Shown one piece after another: positions 40,498 through 49,393 of a stretch of 64,000 nt of DNA; the first letter of the stretch is position 1; each line of letters begins with the position of its first letter. The DNA comes from JAWPMV01 sp038527215. GTDB lineage: Bacteria > Bacteroidota > Bacteroidia > J057. A model generated the notes under the pieces. That model did not search any database, was not told the DNA's origin, and worked only from the letters and a program-made list of their open reading frames with translations. Both the position numbers and the translations under genes were made by a program. Location of the stretch: positions 10,738 through 74,737 of the forward strand of contig JBCBGC010000020.1 in NCBI GenBank assembly GCA_038527215.1, written 5' to 3'.

Positions 40498-42198
40498 TTA
40501 GTGCAGTATGTAGGGGTTGGACAAAAAGCCCGTTGGGGCTGCTTTTTCACTCAATCTCCGGTACGGACTGGGACGTAGCAAAAAGATCCATCCTCCCGCT
40601 TCATATAATCGTTCAAAGTTACGAAATCTACCCGGTTTGACCTTGGCCCATTGGGAAGAAGATATTACAACATAGACATCCCGGTCGGCTTGCCCTTCCG
40701 TGAGCCAGGTATCGTCTTTGGCTTGTATCTGGCTAGGCGGCAACATTTGGGCGTAGAAGTAAGGCAGACTCCCGGAAGCAGCATCGGTGATGAGGTAAAT
40801 TTCCTCTCCCTGCAGTTTTTCAAAAAAGGCTTGCATGCCCCCTTGTTGAGCATCCCGGATGGGAGACAAGAGGAAGAGCAAAAAGAGGTTGGCGCACAAA
40901 ACAGTCAATCCGGCTTGCCACCAGATGTAGCGCAGGCTGCGACCCAATTGCCACCAGCGGAAAGCGACCAGGCTACCTACCAGCCAGATCACGCCCAGGC
41001 TCCATTCCCAACCCGTCCAGTTGCGGACACTGGGCCAATGCTCTGCCGCGCCCAAAGGTTGTAGCTGGCGGAGAAAAAGAGGCATGTTTTCCATCCAGAC
41101 ATTCCAGAAACCGAGGATAAGGAGCCATAGGCTTGCTCCTACACCGCCGATGATCCACATAGCGCGTGGCAGGGGCTGCGGATTGCGGATGTGCTGGTAG
41201 AAAAAAAGCGCAGCTAGAAAGCTTCCCGGCCAGAAGGCCAGACTGCCGGAAGCAGCTTCTCCATACAACGGAAAAAAGCTCATCACCAGGCCCCAGACTA
41301 GCCAGGTTCCAGCGAAGTTTTTCCAAAGGTCGAGCGGTTCTTTATCGATGGTGATGCGGAAAAGCCCTAGCCAGGGAGCCACCAAAGGAAACAGACTCAG
41401 CAGTAAGGCCCAGACAGGTCCCATCCAGGTGAAGCCTCCGGGAAAAAACAGTTTTCCCAGATAAGCGGGCAAGGTTTCCCAGCCACTGCCATAGGTCATG
41501 ACGTAGGTGAGGACATGCCAGCCGGAAAAGAGGACCAACCAGGCGACCACGGCCCGAAACAGGTGTCCCCATTGGCCTTTTCGGGCTTGTCGCCACAGGT
41601 TCCAACTCAGCCAGGCCATCAGCAGGGAAAGCCCAGCCCAGAAACCCATGGACCAGCTTGCTAGCCCGCAGAGAAAGCCAATGGTCCAGCCAGGACTTTC
41701 TGCAGGAGGCGCGTCTTTTTTGCGGGGGAGTTCCAGACGCATAATCTGAATCGCGGCCAGGCCTAAGAAAAAAGCTGCGCCCACATCGGGCAGGGCGGTT
41801 TTGTGGAGCCAGGCGGTGCCCAGGCAAGCCAGATAAAGTCCCGCCCATAGGCGTCCCAGCAAGCGATCCCTGAGCAGGCTGCCCTGCCAGTACAGCACCA
41901 CCACTGTCGCCATGCCTAACAACATTGCGGGAAATCGTACGGCGAAAAGGTTGGCACCCAGAACTTTGATGAAGAGGGCCTGAATCCAAATCATGAGGGG
42001 GGGCAGCTGCGGGGCTACACTAAAACGATCGGTGAGTTGCCAGGGTTGACCCAGCAAGGCCAGTTCCCGGGCTGATTCAGCCCAGAGACCTTCCGTACCA
42101 GCGGCCAGCGGAACACTCCCCATGAACAAGAGATATGCGAATCCCGCCAGGCCTGCCAGAAAAATGCTTTCCTCCCAATGGGGGCGATGGGATGCCAT
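40498..42198 (-). CDS. GT39/ArnT-like glycosyltransferase, multi-pass membrane protein
   Basis: The 566-residue protein has about twelve hydrophobic helices. An early acidic loop, GTEGLWAESARELALL, followed by APQLPPLMIWIQALFIK, is the pattern of ArnT/PMT-type enzymes that take sugars from polyprenyl phosphate. A C-terminal soluble part (EEIYLITDAASGSLPYFYAQ) is also common there. It likely modifies a cell-envelope lipid or glycan. ATG 42198 gives MASHRPHWEESIF; the ATG two codons upstream (42204) is equally possible. It leads the operon with the flippase-like gene. Confidence 0.82.
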   Translation of the reverse strand: MASHRPHWEESIFLAGLAGFAYLLFMGSVPLAAGTEGLWAESARELALLGQPWQLTDRFSVAPQLPPLMIWIQALFIKVLGANLFAVRFPAMLLGMATVVVLYWQGSLLRDRLLGRLWAGLYLACLGTAWLHKTALPDVGAAFFLGLAAIQIMRLELPRKKDAPPAESPGWTIGFLCGLASWSMGFWAGLSLLMAWLSWNLWRQARKGQWGHLFRAVVAWLVLFSGWHVLTYVMTYGSGWETLPAYLGKLFFPGGFTWMGPVWALLLSLFPLVAPWLGLFRITIDKEPLDLWKNFAGTWLVWGLVMSFFPLYGEAASGSLAFWPGSFLAALFFYQHIRNPQPLPRAMWIIGGVGASLWLLILGFWNVWMENMPLFLRQLQPLGAAEHWPSVRNWTGWEWSLGVIWLVGSLVAFRWWQLGRSLRYIWWQAGLTVLCANLFLLFLLSPIRDAQQGGMQAFFEKLQGEEIYLITDAASGSLPYFYAQMLPPSQIQAKDDTWLTEGQADRDVYVVISSSQWAKVKPGRFRNFERLYEAGGWIFLLRPSPYRRLSEKAAPTGFLSNPYILH

Positions 42199-42389
42199 AA
42201 CCAAAGATAGCTTTTTATGGCTGTATGGGGCAAATGGAGAGAGTCTTTTTTAAATTACTGGACTTTACAAGATTCGGTTTATTTGGTTTTAGTTATTTTT
42301 CATATTTTGTAAAAATTTTTTAATTTAAAATTATATTTCTACCTTGCGTGTGTTGTTCCCCAACATCATTCATTATTAACAAAAGTGAT

Positions 42390-42665
42390 ATGCAAAAAAT
42401 CGCATCATCTTGTAAAAAGGTGTTGGGGATCTGCATTGTCTTGGGATTGTCCTCTCTTACCTTCCCATATCTATTCAGCTCCAATATTTCTGGGAAAAGG
42501 CAAACTTCCCAAATTTGTGTTCTTGCAAAAAGTCCAACCATTCTTGTAAGTCAGGGCAATGATTGTACTGAAGGAAGCGGTCATTGTATTCCCAATCCTA
42601 TCAAAGGATGTCGAGGCCCCCGATACAAACTCATCTTAGAAGTAGTTTCAGGGAAAAATGAATAA
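42390..42665 (+). CDS. Small secreted Cys-containing peptide 1
   Basis: The 91-residue product from ATG 42390 (MQKIASSCKKVLGICIVLGL) has a hydrophobic signal-like segment at residues 8-30, then a short mature part with Cys residues in CVLAKSP, DCTEGSGHCIPNP and GCRGPR. It is the first gene of an AT-rich cassette with another small Cys peptide, a beta-propeller lipoprotein and a DUF1573 protein. Bacteroidota carry similar modules in which short NVEALA-like exported peptides precede a beta-propeller gene. I do not see the NVEALA motif itself. The ATG at 42348 is an alternative start but gives a less typical signal. Confidence 0.6.
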   Translation: MQKIASSCKKVLGICIVLGLSSLTFPYLFSSNISGKRQTSQICVLAKSPTILVSQGNDCTEGSGHCIPNPIKGCRGPRYKLILEVVSGKNE

Positions 42666-42707
42666 CCTTTCTTTTTACTTTTTAATAATCTTCCATTGCT
42701 AGGCCAA

Positions 42708-43004
42708 ATGAATGTTTTATCGTCGTATAGAGGGGGCTGGAGGTTTTTCCTCCCTGTATTTTTATTGATTTTATCTTTATCCTTTAGCGGGATTCTCTAT
42801 TTCTCCAATTCTTTGTTGGGGCAAAACCTGGGTCCTGATTACAGGCGTAGAGCGGTTGGCAGTTACTGCTGGCAAGGTGTAAATAATGTATCTATTGGTA
42901 CAGTTTGCTGCATCGGGAAAGGTGGCTGTATTTGGAATAAATGTCCGGATAATACCAAGGAGGATTTTGATTGTGGGGATGGGAAAAGCAAAAAAAATCA
43001 ATAA
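42708..43004 (+). CDS. Small secreted Cys-rich peptide 2 (NVEALA-like)
   Basis: The 98-residue product starts MNVLSSYRGGWRFFLPVFLL and has one hydrophobic segment followed by a Cys-rich tail: SYCWQGVNNVSIGTVCCIGK, then GGCIWNKCPDN and a final DCGDG. The tail pattern (C, CC, C, C, C) resembles exported NVEALA-family and related Bacteroidota peptides. It lies 42 bases after peptide 1 and 12 before the beta-propeller gene, consistent with one operon. It could be a maturation substrate, a bacteriocin-like peptide or a surface component. Confidence 0.6.
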   Translation: MNVLSSYRGGWRFFLPVFLLILSLSFSGILYFSNSLLGQNLGPDYRRRAVGSYCWQGVNNVSIGTVCCIGKGGCIWNKCPDNTKEDFDCGDGKSKKNQ

Positions 43005-43016
43005 GACAAATAAGTT

Positions 43017-44225
43017 ATGGGGCATAAAATACTTAAATGGTGGTTACCCTTTTGGTTCTTTACCATTATCCTTTGGGGAGGTTGTACAGGTCGTGGAGGC
43101 CTTAGCATTAACTCGAGCCAATCTCCTCTCTCAAGAATAGATGTCACTTACATAGGAGGGAACAAACTTCCAGTTCATCATCTAGTAGAAATAGAAAATC
43201 TTATATCATTAGGTAATAGCGAAAATGTGGTCATCGGTTCCATTCTTGATGTTATTAAATGGGATGATCGCATCTACATATCTGATCCGGCTACCCACCA
43301 AATTCATGTGTTTGAAGAGGGGGGAGAATTTTTATTCGATTTTGGTCAAACGGGAAGAGGGCCGGGTGAATTTCTTAATATCAGTGGTATCCGGCTGCAA
43401 CCAGACCATCAACGTTTACTACTTTTTTCTTCCGAAGCTCAAAAACTCATTTATTATGATCGGGATGGGAAGCATCTCTCTGAACACAAACTTTCATTTT
43501 ATGCCGAGGATGTGGTTTGGATGGGCTTAGATAAGTTGTTGTTTTATACCGAGTATAATACAAGTGATGCTAGCGGGCATTTTGATCTCTTATTTACCGA
43601 CGCTAAGGGAAAAATAGAGGATCGTAGGTTTCCGTACCCAAAAGAGAGACGGGCCCCAGGTTTTGCCTATGCAGGCTATCTTCTTCCCCTACATGATGGT
43701 GCTATTTATTCAGGTCCGTATAAGGATACTTTGTGGGGAATCTATCCAGATCGAAACGAAATATTAGCTCTGTTTGATTTTGGATCTGGGCGTTTGCCTA
43801 ATGAAGAATTTGAACAGATTTCGTTGGATAACGTGGATATGTTAAAATACACTACGATAAGTTGGCAAACGGCAAATGATGTTGTTTGGTCTGGCCTTAT
43901 TTTCCAAAACCGTGCAGGTCATATTTTTTTCCTGAATATAGAAACGAACCGCTTTATTTCGGGAAAGGATTTACAGCAAGGAAGTATATTACCATTCATA
44001 AATCGACCAGTAATTTCCACAGGTTTTAAAAACCTTTGCACAAGTTTTACCCTCTCTGACATCGCCTTACAAGAGGAATCGAATTCAGATTACCTATTTG
44101 ATCTACAAGAAGCCTATCCAATTTTTAAGCCTTTATTGGATAGTATTGATCAGGATGCTAATCCGATCCTTTTATTCTATAAAATTAATCAAGATTCATT
44201 AGCTAAATATGGATACCTCCCCTAA
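43017..44225 (+). CDS. 6-bladed beta-propeller lipoprotein
   Basis: The 402-residue protein has a lipoprotein signal (FWFFTIILWGGC, Cys at about residue 23). A propeller with repeated blades follows, for example VIKWDDRIYISDPATHQIHV, FEEGGEFLFDFGQTGRGPGE and SGIRLQPDHQRLLLFSSEAQ. This matches the BF3164-type 6-bladed beta-propeller found beside NVEALA-like peptides in Bacteroidota. Its role is unknown, perhaps binding or presenting the small peptides at the outer membrane. Its last codons overlap the DUF1573 gene by 17 bases. Confidence 0.85.
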   Translation: MGHKILKWWLPFWFFTIILWGGCTGRGGLSINSSQSPLSRIDVTYIGGNKLPVHHLVEIENLISLGNSENVVIGSILDVIKWDDRIYISDPATHQIHVFEEGGEFLFDFGQTGRGPGEFLNISGIRLQPDHQRLLLFSSEAQKLIYYDRDGKHLSEHKLSFYAEDVVWMGLDKLLFYTEYNTSDASGHFDLLFTDAKGKIEDRRFPYPKERRAPGFAYAGYLLPLHDGAIYSGPYKDTLWGIYPDRNEILALFDFGSGRLPNEEFEQISLDNVDMLKYTTISWQTANDVVWSGLIFQNRAGHIFFLNIETNRFISGKDLQQGSILPFINRPVISTGFKNLCTSFTLSDIALQEESNSDYLFDLQEAYPIFKPLLDSIDQDANPILLFYKINQDSLAKYGYLP

Positions 44226-44640
44226 GCTGAGATTGAAACTGCTTTGGTTTGGTGCCATTATTTCTGTAGGCACCTTTTGGATGATTGCTCAAAATCATTT
44301 ACAAAGCAAGGGTCGATTGACCCAATTAAAAGTGCTTACCTCAGTAATTGACCTTGGAGAAATAGCTAATGGGCAACCCGCTATTGGAGAATTCTACATA
44401 TTGAACAATGGAAGTAATCCTTTAGAAATTTATCAGGTTGACGCAGGATGTACTTGTACTTCCTCCGATTGGCAAAGAGATATAATTGCTCCTGGAGATA
44501 CAACCACAATAAAGGTTCTTTATGAAGGGCTATCGCCAGGATATTTCTACCAAGTTATCCAGTTTAAGGCCAATGCCAATCCCGAGATCCATGTTCTCAG
44601 CCTAAAAGGGAAAATACCGGGATTGAATAAGTTACATTAA
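44209..44640 (+). CDS. DUF1573 domain protein
   Basis: The 143-residue protein has an N-terminal hydrophobic anchor (LLWFGAIISVGTFWMIAQ). A DUF1573 Ig-like domain follows: VIDLGEIANGQPAIGEFYI, LNNGSNPLEIYQVDAGCTCT and IIAPGDTTTIKVLYEG. The CTC motif in GCTCT is the usual conserved Cys pair of this family. It is translationally coupled to the propeller gene (17-base overlap) and closes the cassette. A periplasmic location is expected, perhaps in folding or capturing the exported peptides. The function is unproven. Confidence 0.85.
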   Translation: MDTSPKLRLKLLWFGAIISVGTFWMIAQNHLQSKGRLTQLKVLTSVIDLGEIANGQPAIGEFYILNNGSNPLEIYQVDAGCTCTSSDWQRDIIAPGDTTTIKVLYEGLSPGYFYQVIQFKANANPEIHVLSLKGKIPGLNKLH

Positions 44641-44658
44641 GTAAATAATGTTTCATTT

Positions 44659-45672
44659 TCACTCCGCTCCCATCACCTCAACCTGATGAAACAGGGCTCC
44701 TTCCGGGGCTTTGAGATAAACTTCGAGCGGTAATCCTTCACCTGCAGGTAAAGCCTCTTCCAGAATGACTTCTTCGTAGGAAAGCCACTCTCCGGCTTCA
44801 TCGATGAAGCGAACTTCCAGGCGGACGGATTGCCAGGCTTTTTGTTCGCGGTTGAAGACGCGGCCTTTGATCAGGCTTTGACCCAGGCTGTCGACCGGCT
44901 GCTTTTGCCAATCAGAAAAGACTTCCAGGCTTCCACGCCAGGAGTCATCTGCAGGAGCTTTTGTCGCTGGAGCAGGTGCTGTTTCTGGTGTTCCTGCTGC
45001 TTGCATCGCCATGACCGGAGCGGCTAAGCGTGCCGTCATGGCAACTTCTGCCAGTACCGTATCAGCTTCCCCACGAGCCATGCTCTCAGCTACTGGGGCT
45101 ATTTTGGCCGAATCTATTTCAGCCGCATCCATTTCCGCTACTACGTCCTCTATAACTACCTCTGGCAATTCTGCATCCAGCATTTCTTCAAGCATCACTT
45201 CTTCCGCAAACTCAGGATTGACCATGGCGATTTCCATGGGTGGACCCGGTTTTTCTTCCATTAGGGTTACGTACTGCATACAATCATTCTGTTTCCAGCG
45301 CAGGAGCTTGAGAGTAGGAATGGATTCCTCCGCCCGAAACTCAGCATAAAACTGAATGATGGTATGGCTGCTCCCAAAGGGGCTGTACTGATTGGCCTTG
45401 GCAGAACCCCAGACCGTCATGCGGTTTTCTTTTTCTGTCTCCGAAAGTTCACGATAGGAACGTCCCTTTCGCAGCAGGTTCAGGCCGCCATCATAATAAT
45501 GCTCACAGTTATTGCACAAGCAATAGTGGTGGGGTTTGACCCCTTGTAAATAAGTCGAGAGGGCTGAATCCAGGGCCTGCGCGATCTGCGCCTTCGTATA
45601 GGATTGCGCAGAAACGGATGCAGGGACCAGCAAAAAACAAAAGCTAAGGAGGAACAGGTTTAAGGTCTTCAT
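44659..45672 (-). CDS. Secreted protein with Ala/Glu-rich region
   Basis: The 337-residue protein from ATG 45672 has a signal peptide (FLLSFCFLLVPASVSA). The mature N-terminus carries a Cys motif (HYCLCNNCEHYYDGG). The centre is low-complexity acidic and Ala-rich (VIEDVVAEMDAAEIDSA, ARLAAPVMAMQAAG). The C-terminus is beta-rich (SLEVFSDWQKQPVDSLGQS, VRLEVRFIDEAGEW). The upstream ATG at 45870 adds 66 residues that are not signal-like, so 45672 is chosen. It is convergent with the DUF1573 gene. No function is recognised. Confidence 0.65.
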   Translation of the reverse strand: MKTLNLFLLSFCFLLVPASVSAQSYTKAQIAQALDSALSTYLQGVKPHHYCLCNNCEHYYDGGLNLLRKGRSYRELSETEKENRMTVWGSAKANQYSPFGSSHTIIQFYAEFRAEESIPTLKLLRWKQNDCMQYVTLMEEKPGPPMEIAMVNPEFAEEVMLEEMLDAELPEVVIEDVVAEMDAAEIDSAKIAPVAESMARGEADTVLAEVAMTARLAAPVMAMQAAGTPETAPAPATKAPADDSWRGSLEVFSDWQKQPVDSLGQSLIKGRVFNREQKAWQSVRLEVRFIDEAGEWLSYEEVILEEALPAGEGLPLEVYLKAPEGALFHQVEVMGAE

Positions 45673-45952
45673 AAAGAATTCACAAGTTTCTCTCCCAGGA
45701 CAGGTATATACCATTATACAACCTCGACTATTATCATGAAACTTGTATGTAAGGAATACCAAAAACCAAGCCGAGTCCGTTCGTTGAACGGAACTTTTTT
45801 TTGTTTTGATAAATAGACGTATCGGTCTTTTTAGCCAGCCAATGAATGTTTGCCCCAGATTAGGGCACAAGAAAGCTTGCGTAAACGGTAGCCAAAGGGG
45901 TTGAGACCCACGTAAGATGTGAGGCGGAAAGGGAAATGTTGGACAAAAAGGC

Positions 45953-46441
45953 TTAGCGAATGCGGTCTACGGAGCGCACCAATTCCTCATCTTTTCGGAT
46001 GCGACTGATGGCCAGCCATACCAGCAACAGGGCGGCTACCGGAAAGGCGAAACCAAAGTGTGGCATGCTGTCGCCAGCGCCCAGATTTTGGGTGAGCATC
46101 ACATAGGCAAGAATTTCTGCCATGAGAAAGCCAATGCCGATGTAGGCAAGCCGCATTTGACGCGGGCGATCATTGTATTGAAAGATGGTAAAGGCCAACC
46201 ACAGACAGCTCAATCCGATCAGGACCACGCCAGCGGTATGGCTGACCTGGGTAGTGCTTTCTTCGTGGGCATAAAAAAGCGTGTCGGATCCTTCTCCGAC
46301 CATTTCCTCTACCTCGATAGACAAGCCGTCTACGACTTGAATGGCAGAACCCTGACTCAATTGCCAGATGGGAACAAAGAGGACGGACAGGTTCACCAGA
46401 ATGGCCAAAAGCAGGAGGATGGATTGGATTCTTTGCAGCAT
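45953..46441 (-). CDS. DUF4293 family membrane protein
   Basis: The 162-residue protein starts MLQRIQSILLLLAILVNLSV and has four transmembrane segments, with the Bacteroidota-specific DUF4293 pattern and a cytoplasmic Arg/Lys tail (AISRIRKDEELVRSVDRIR). Function is unknown. The longer frame from 46681 is rejected because its first 80 residues translate a family A palindrome (PGSPGSYHSHGDPG). It is probably monocistronic. Confidence 0.85.
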   Translation of the reverse strand: MLQRIQSILLLLAILVNLSVLFVPIWQLSQGSAIQVVDGLSIEVEEMVGEGSDTLFYAHEESTTQVSHTAGVVLIGLSCLWLAFTIFQYNDRPRQMRLAYIGIGFLMAEILAYVMLTQNLGAGDSMPHFGFAFPVAALLLVWLAISRIRKDEELVRSVDRIR

Positions 46442-46532
46442 AAATGATGGGATCGGGTAAATCGCCCGCAAAATAAGAAAAAGGTGGGAATGTTGGATTG
46501 GGGCATCCCGATCTGGCGATAGGCTCTTTTGG

Positions 46533-46554
46533 GAGACGCCTGGCGAGTCGTCTC
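46533..46554. repeat. Short palindrome, family D
   Basis: GAGACG and CGTCTC flank a ten-base centre, just upstream of a family A element, as at 36671. Confidence 0.5.
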
Positions 46555-46573
46555 TACGATTCTCTTGCATGTA

Positions 46574-46700
46574 TGTCATCCCGGAATGGTCTTCGACTGT
46601 AGTGAGGGGGACATGGCCGGGATCTCCATGGCTGTGATATGATCCTGGAGACCCCGGATAAGACTTTTTCCCGTTGGTCAAAAGTCTTTCCGGGGTGACA
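46574..46700. repeat. Palindromic element, family A variant (copy C4)
   Basis: 127 bp from TGTCATCCCGGAATGG to TTTCCGGGGTGACA, with inner arms GGGATCTCC and GGAGACCCCGG. It is isolated, with few differences from C1, and lies between DUF4293 and truA. Confidence 0.75.
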
Positions 46701-46756
46701 AATCAAGGTAGGGCAGTCCTTAAGGCAATGTCCAAGCAGGGATGTCCGGAAATCCC

Positions 46757-46764
46757 TATCTTTA
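46757..46764 (+). promoter_or_regulatory. -7 box of truA
   Basis: TATCTTTA, one mismatch from TAnnTTTG, four bases before the ATG at 46769. It supports that ATG as the start. Confidence 0.5.
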
Positions 46765-46768
46765 CAGC

Positions 46769-47533
46769 ATGCGATATGTATTGGATATCAGCTATCACGG
46801 CGGAGCTTATGCAGGCTGGCAGATTCAGCCGAACGCTCATACGGTGCAGGCTGAGTTGGAAGGGGCGATGAAGACGTTCTTTGGAGAAGAGGTGTCGGTC
46901 ATGGGAGCGGGACGAACAGATGCGGGGGTGCACGGTAAACAACTCATGGTACACTTTGACCGGGAGGAGGAACTGGCGTTGCCTTTTGTTCATAGTCTTA
47001 ATGGTATCCTGCCGGGTGATTTGGCGGTGAATGCCTTGTATGTCGCGGAAGATCCGGAATTTCATGCGCGCTTTTCTGCTACTCATCGCGCCTATATCTA
47101 TCAACTTGTGCGGAAAAAATCCCCCCTCTGGCCAGGTCTGGCCATGTGGGTACGCCATCCGCTCGATTTGGAAGCGATGCAAGCGGCGGCGCGAAGCCTG
47201 AAAGACTACGAATCATTTGGCTCTTTTTGTAAGGCCCACGGCGCCAATAAAACCAACCGTTGCCGGATCGATCATGCGTATTGGGAGGAAAATGGAGACC
47301 TGCTCTGTTTCCACATTGGGGCTGACCGCTTTTTGCGGGGCATGGTGCGGGCCATCGTAGGGACCCTCTTATTGGTAGGGGCGGGCAAAATGAGCCTGGA
47401 GGAATTCCGGGCGGTGATCGAAGCGGAAGATCGTACCCAGGCAGGACCTAATGCTCCCGCCCACGGCCTTTTTTTAACAGAAGTCCGCTACCCAGAAGAT
47501 AGTCTGCGGCTCATCTGCCGCAGCGGGATTTGA
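46769..47533 (+). CDS. truA: tRNA pseudouridine synthase A
   Basis: The 254-residue enzyme converts uridines 38-40 of tRNA anticodon arms to pseudouridine. The catalytic Asp is in GAGRTDAGVHG (D51). The start MRYVLDISYHGGAYAGWQIQ is the normal TruA N-terminus, so ATG 46769 is used rather than 46742 in the same frame. FLRGMVRAIVGTLLLVGAGK and HGLFLTEVRY are further family motifs. The length is normal. Confidence 0.96.
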   Translation: MRYVLDISYHGGAYAGWQIQPNAHTVQAELEGAMKTFFGEEVSVMGAGRTDAGVHGKQLMVHFDREEELALPFVHSLNGILPGDLAVNALYVAEDPEFHARFSATHRAYIYQLVRKKSPLWPGLAMWVRHPLDLEAMQAAARSLKDYESFGSFCKAHGANKTNRCRIDHAYWEENGDLLCFHIGADRFLRGMVRAIVGTLLLVGAGKMSLEEFRAVIEAEDRTQAGPNAPAHGLFLTEVRYPEDSLRLICRSGI

Positions 47534-47546
47534 AAAACTACTACCC

Positions 47547-48518
47547 ATGCAGAAACCTACTTTTTTCCATTGGACCGGTCTTTTTATGCTGGCTTTGCTG
47601 GTCAGTTGTCAATCTGAACAGGAAGGCATTCCTTTAGACGGAAATGTTCCGGAAGACCCTTATGTAGTCGTGCTGGGCATTGCTCAGGATGCGGGCTTTC
47701 CGCAAGCGGGATGTGAAAAGGATTGCTGTAAGCCGCATTGGGGAAGAGAGGAAGGCTACAAATCCCCGGTTTCCCTGGGGCTGGTAGATCCCAGTAGTGG
47801 GCGTAAATGGTTGATCGAGGCTACCCCGGACATGAAACACCAGCTTAAAATCCTGGCTTCAAAAACCGATTATCCTTTTAATCACCAGCCGGATGGGGTG
47901 TTTCTCACTCATGCCCATATCGGTCATTATACCGGGCTGATTCATTTTGGACACGAGGTAATGGGGACCAAAGGCCTGCCTGTGTATGCCATGCCGCGCA
48001 TGGATACTTTCCTGCGGGAAAACGGACCCTGGAGTCAACTGGTGGACTTTGAAAATATTGCTATTCAACGCATAAAAGCGGACAGCACCATCCAACTTGC
48101 CCCCAATTTGCGGATTACCCCCTTTCTGGTGCCCCATCGGGATGAGTATAGCGAGACAGTAGGGTTCAGAATTGAAGGCCCCAAAAAAAGCCTGCTATTT
48201 ATTCCGGATATCGATAAGTGGGATAGATGGGAGCGGGATATTGTGGAAGAGATCCGCAAGGTGAACCTGGCGTTCCTGGATGCGACTTTTTATGAAAATG
48301 GCGAAATCCCAAATCGGGACATGAGCGAGATTCCCCACCCCTTTGTTACAGAAAGCATGGAAACCTTTTCGGTGCTAAGCTCAGCGGAACGGGCCCGGGT
48401 ACATTTTCTCCATTTTAACCATACGAATCCCCTCTGTCAGTACAACAGCCATGCGCATACCGAAGTGCGGGGTAACGGCTACAATATTGCCTGGGAGGGG
48501 CAGGTGATCGGCTTATAA
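47547..48518 (+). CDS. PqqB-like metallo-beta-lactamase-fold lipoprotein
   Basis: The 323-residue protein has a lipoprotein signal (FMLALLVSCQ), then VVLGIAQDAGFPQAGCEKDC as in PqqB, and a metal site VFLTHAHIGHYTGL with downstream His/Asp residues (VPHRDEYSETVGF, LLFIPDIDKWDRW, LHFNHTNPLC). PqqB proteins hydroxylate a PQQ precursor. Here there is no pqqA/E nearby, and the lipoprotein location is unusual for that role, so a different hydrolase or oxygenase activity is likely. It is 13 bases after truA and transcribed with it. Confidence 0.82.
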   Translation: MQKPTFFHWTGLFMLALLVSCQSEQEGIPLDGNVPEDPYVVVLGIAQDAGFPQAGCEKDCCKPHWGREEGYKSPVSLGLVDPSSGRKWLIEATPDMKHQLKILASKTDYPFNHQPDGVFLTHAHIGHYTGLIHFGHEVMGTKGLPVYAMPRMDTFLRENGPWSQLVDFENIAIQRIKADSTIQLAPNLRITPFLVPHRDEYSETVGFRIEGPKKSLLFIPDIDKWDRWERDIVEEIRKVNLAFLDATFYENGEIPNRDMSEIPHPFVTESMETFSVLSSAERARVHFLHFNHTNPLCQYNSHAHTEVRGNGYNIAWEGQVIGL

Positions 48519-48523
48519 AGCGG

Positions 48524-49168
48524 CTAAAACCCAAACTTTCCTTTGAGCGGCACAAACTGGAAATGAGTGAGGGTTTCTATTTCGTATTCGTAGCGACTGA
48601 GGCGAGTAACCACTTGCATTTGCTGGGTTTTGAGGCTGCCAACGGGAATGACGAGAATGCCCCCGATTTCAAGTTGCTGTTTCAGCGGTTCGGGAATGGA
48701 AGGGCTGGCGGCGGTTACGATGATTCTTTCATAAGGCTGGTGTAAGGGCCATCCCTGGGACCCATCGCCGTGATGGAGCTTGACCGGATATTCAAGGTCT
48801 TCGAGCCGCCTTTTGGCTTCCCGATGTAGCTTTTGGTCTATTTCTACGGAAAACACCCGCATTCCCATTTCAGATAGCACGGCGGCCTGGTAACCTGAGC
48901 CTGTCCCTATTTCTAAGACTTTCATGCGCTTCTTGAGACGCAATAGCTGGCTTTGAATGGCTACGGTGAGGGGTTGGCTAATGGTTTGCCCGCTGGAGAT
49001 GGGCAAGGGTTTATTGACATAGGCCTCTGATTGAAACACCCCCTGGACAAATAAATGCCGGGGTACCCGACGGATCGCCTCCAGGACCGTTTCGTCGGTG
49101 ATACCTCGATCGAGCAGTTCTTCTACCAGCCGGTTTCGCTGACCTTTATGTTTAAATGTATCCAGCAA
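48524..49168 (-). CDS. pcm: Protein-L-isoaspartate O-methyltransferase
   Basis: The 214-residue enzyme repairs isoaspartyl residues using S-adenosylmethionine. It has GQTISQPLTVAIQSQLL, the SAM loop VLEIGTGSGYQAAVLSEMG, and RIIVTAASPSIPEPLKQQL. The start codon is TTG 49168, as no in-frame ATG precedes it before a stop. A TAGTTTTG box lies about 30 bases upstream of it on the minus strand. The stop lies five bases from the convergent MBL gene. Confidence 0.94.
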   Translation of the reverse strand: MLDTFKHKGQRNRLVEELLDRGITDETVLEAIRRVPRHLFVQGVFQSEAYVNKPLPISSGQTISQPLTVAIQSQLLRLKKRMKVLEIGTGSGYQAAVLSEMGMRVFSVEIDQKLHREAKRRLEDLEYPVKLHHGDGSQGWPLHQPYERIIVTAASPSIPEPLKQQLEIGGILVIPVGSLKTQQMQVVTRLSRYEYEIETLTHFQFVPLKGKFGF

Positions 49169-49393
49169 GTCTTTTCGTATTTACCATGAGCAAAACTAGG
49201 GATTTTTGAGGGATTATTCTGCTGGAAATTTCAGGAGATAGCTTTATTTTTGTGTTAATTTGTACCTTTTATATGAAGCCCATTGTAGGAAGAAACGAAG
49301 GTTCTGTAAAAGTCCGCCCAAACAATTCAGGAGACAGGCTGTTTTAGGCAAATAATCTTTGTTTTTGACCCTACCATATCCGACGATACTACT

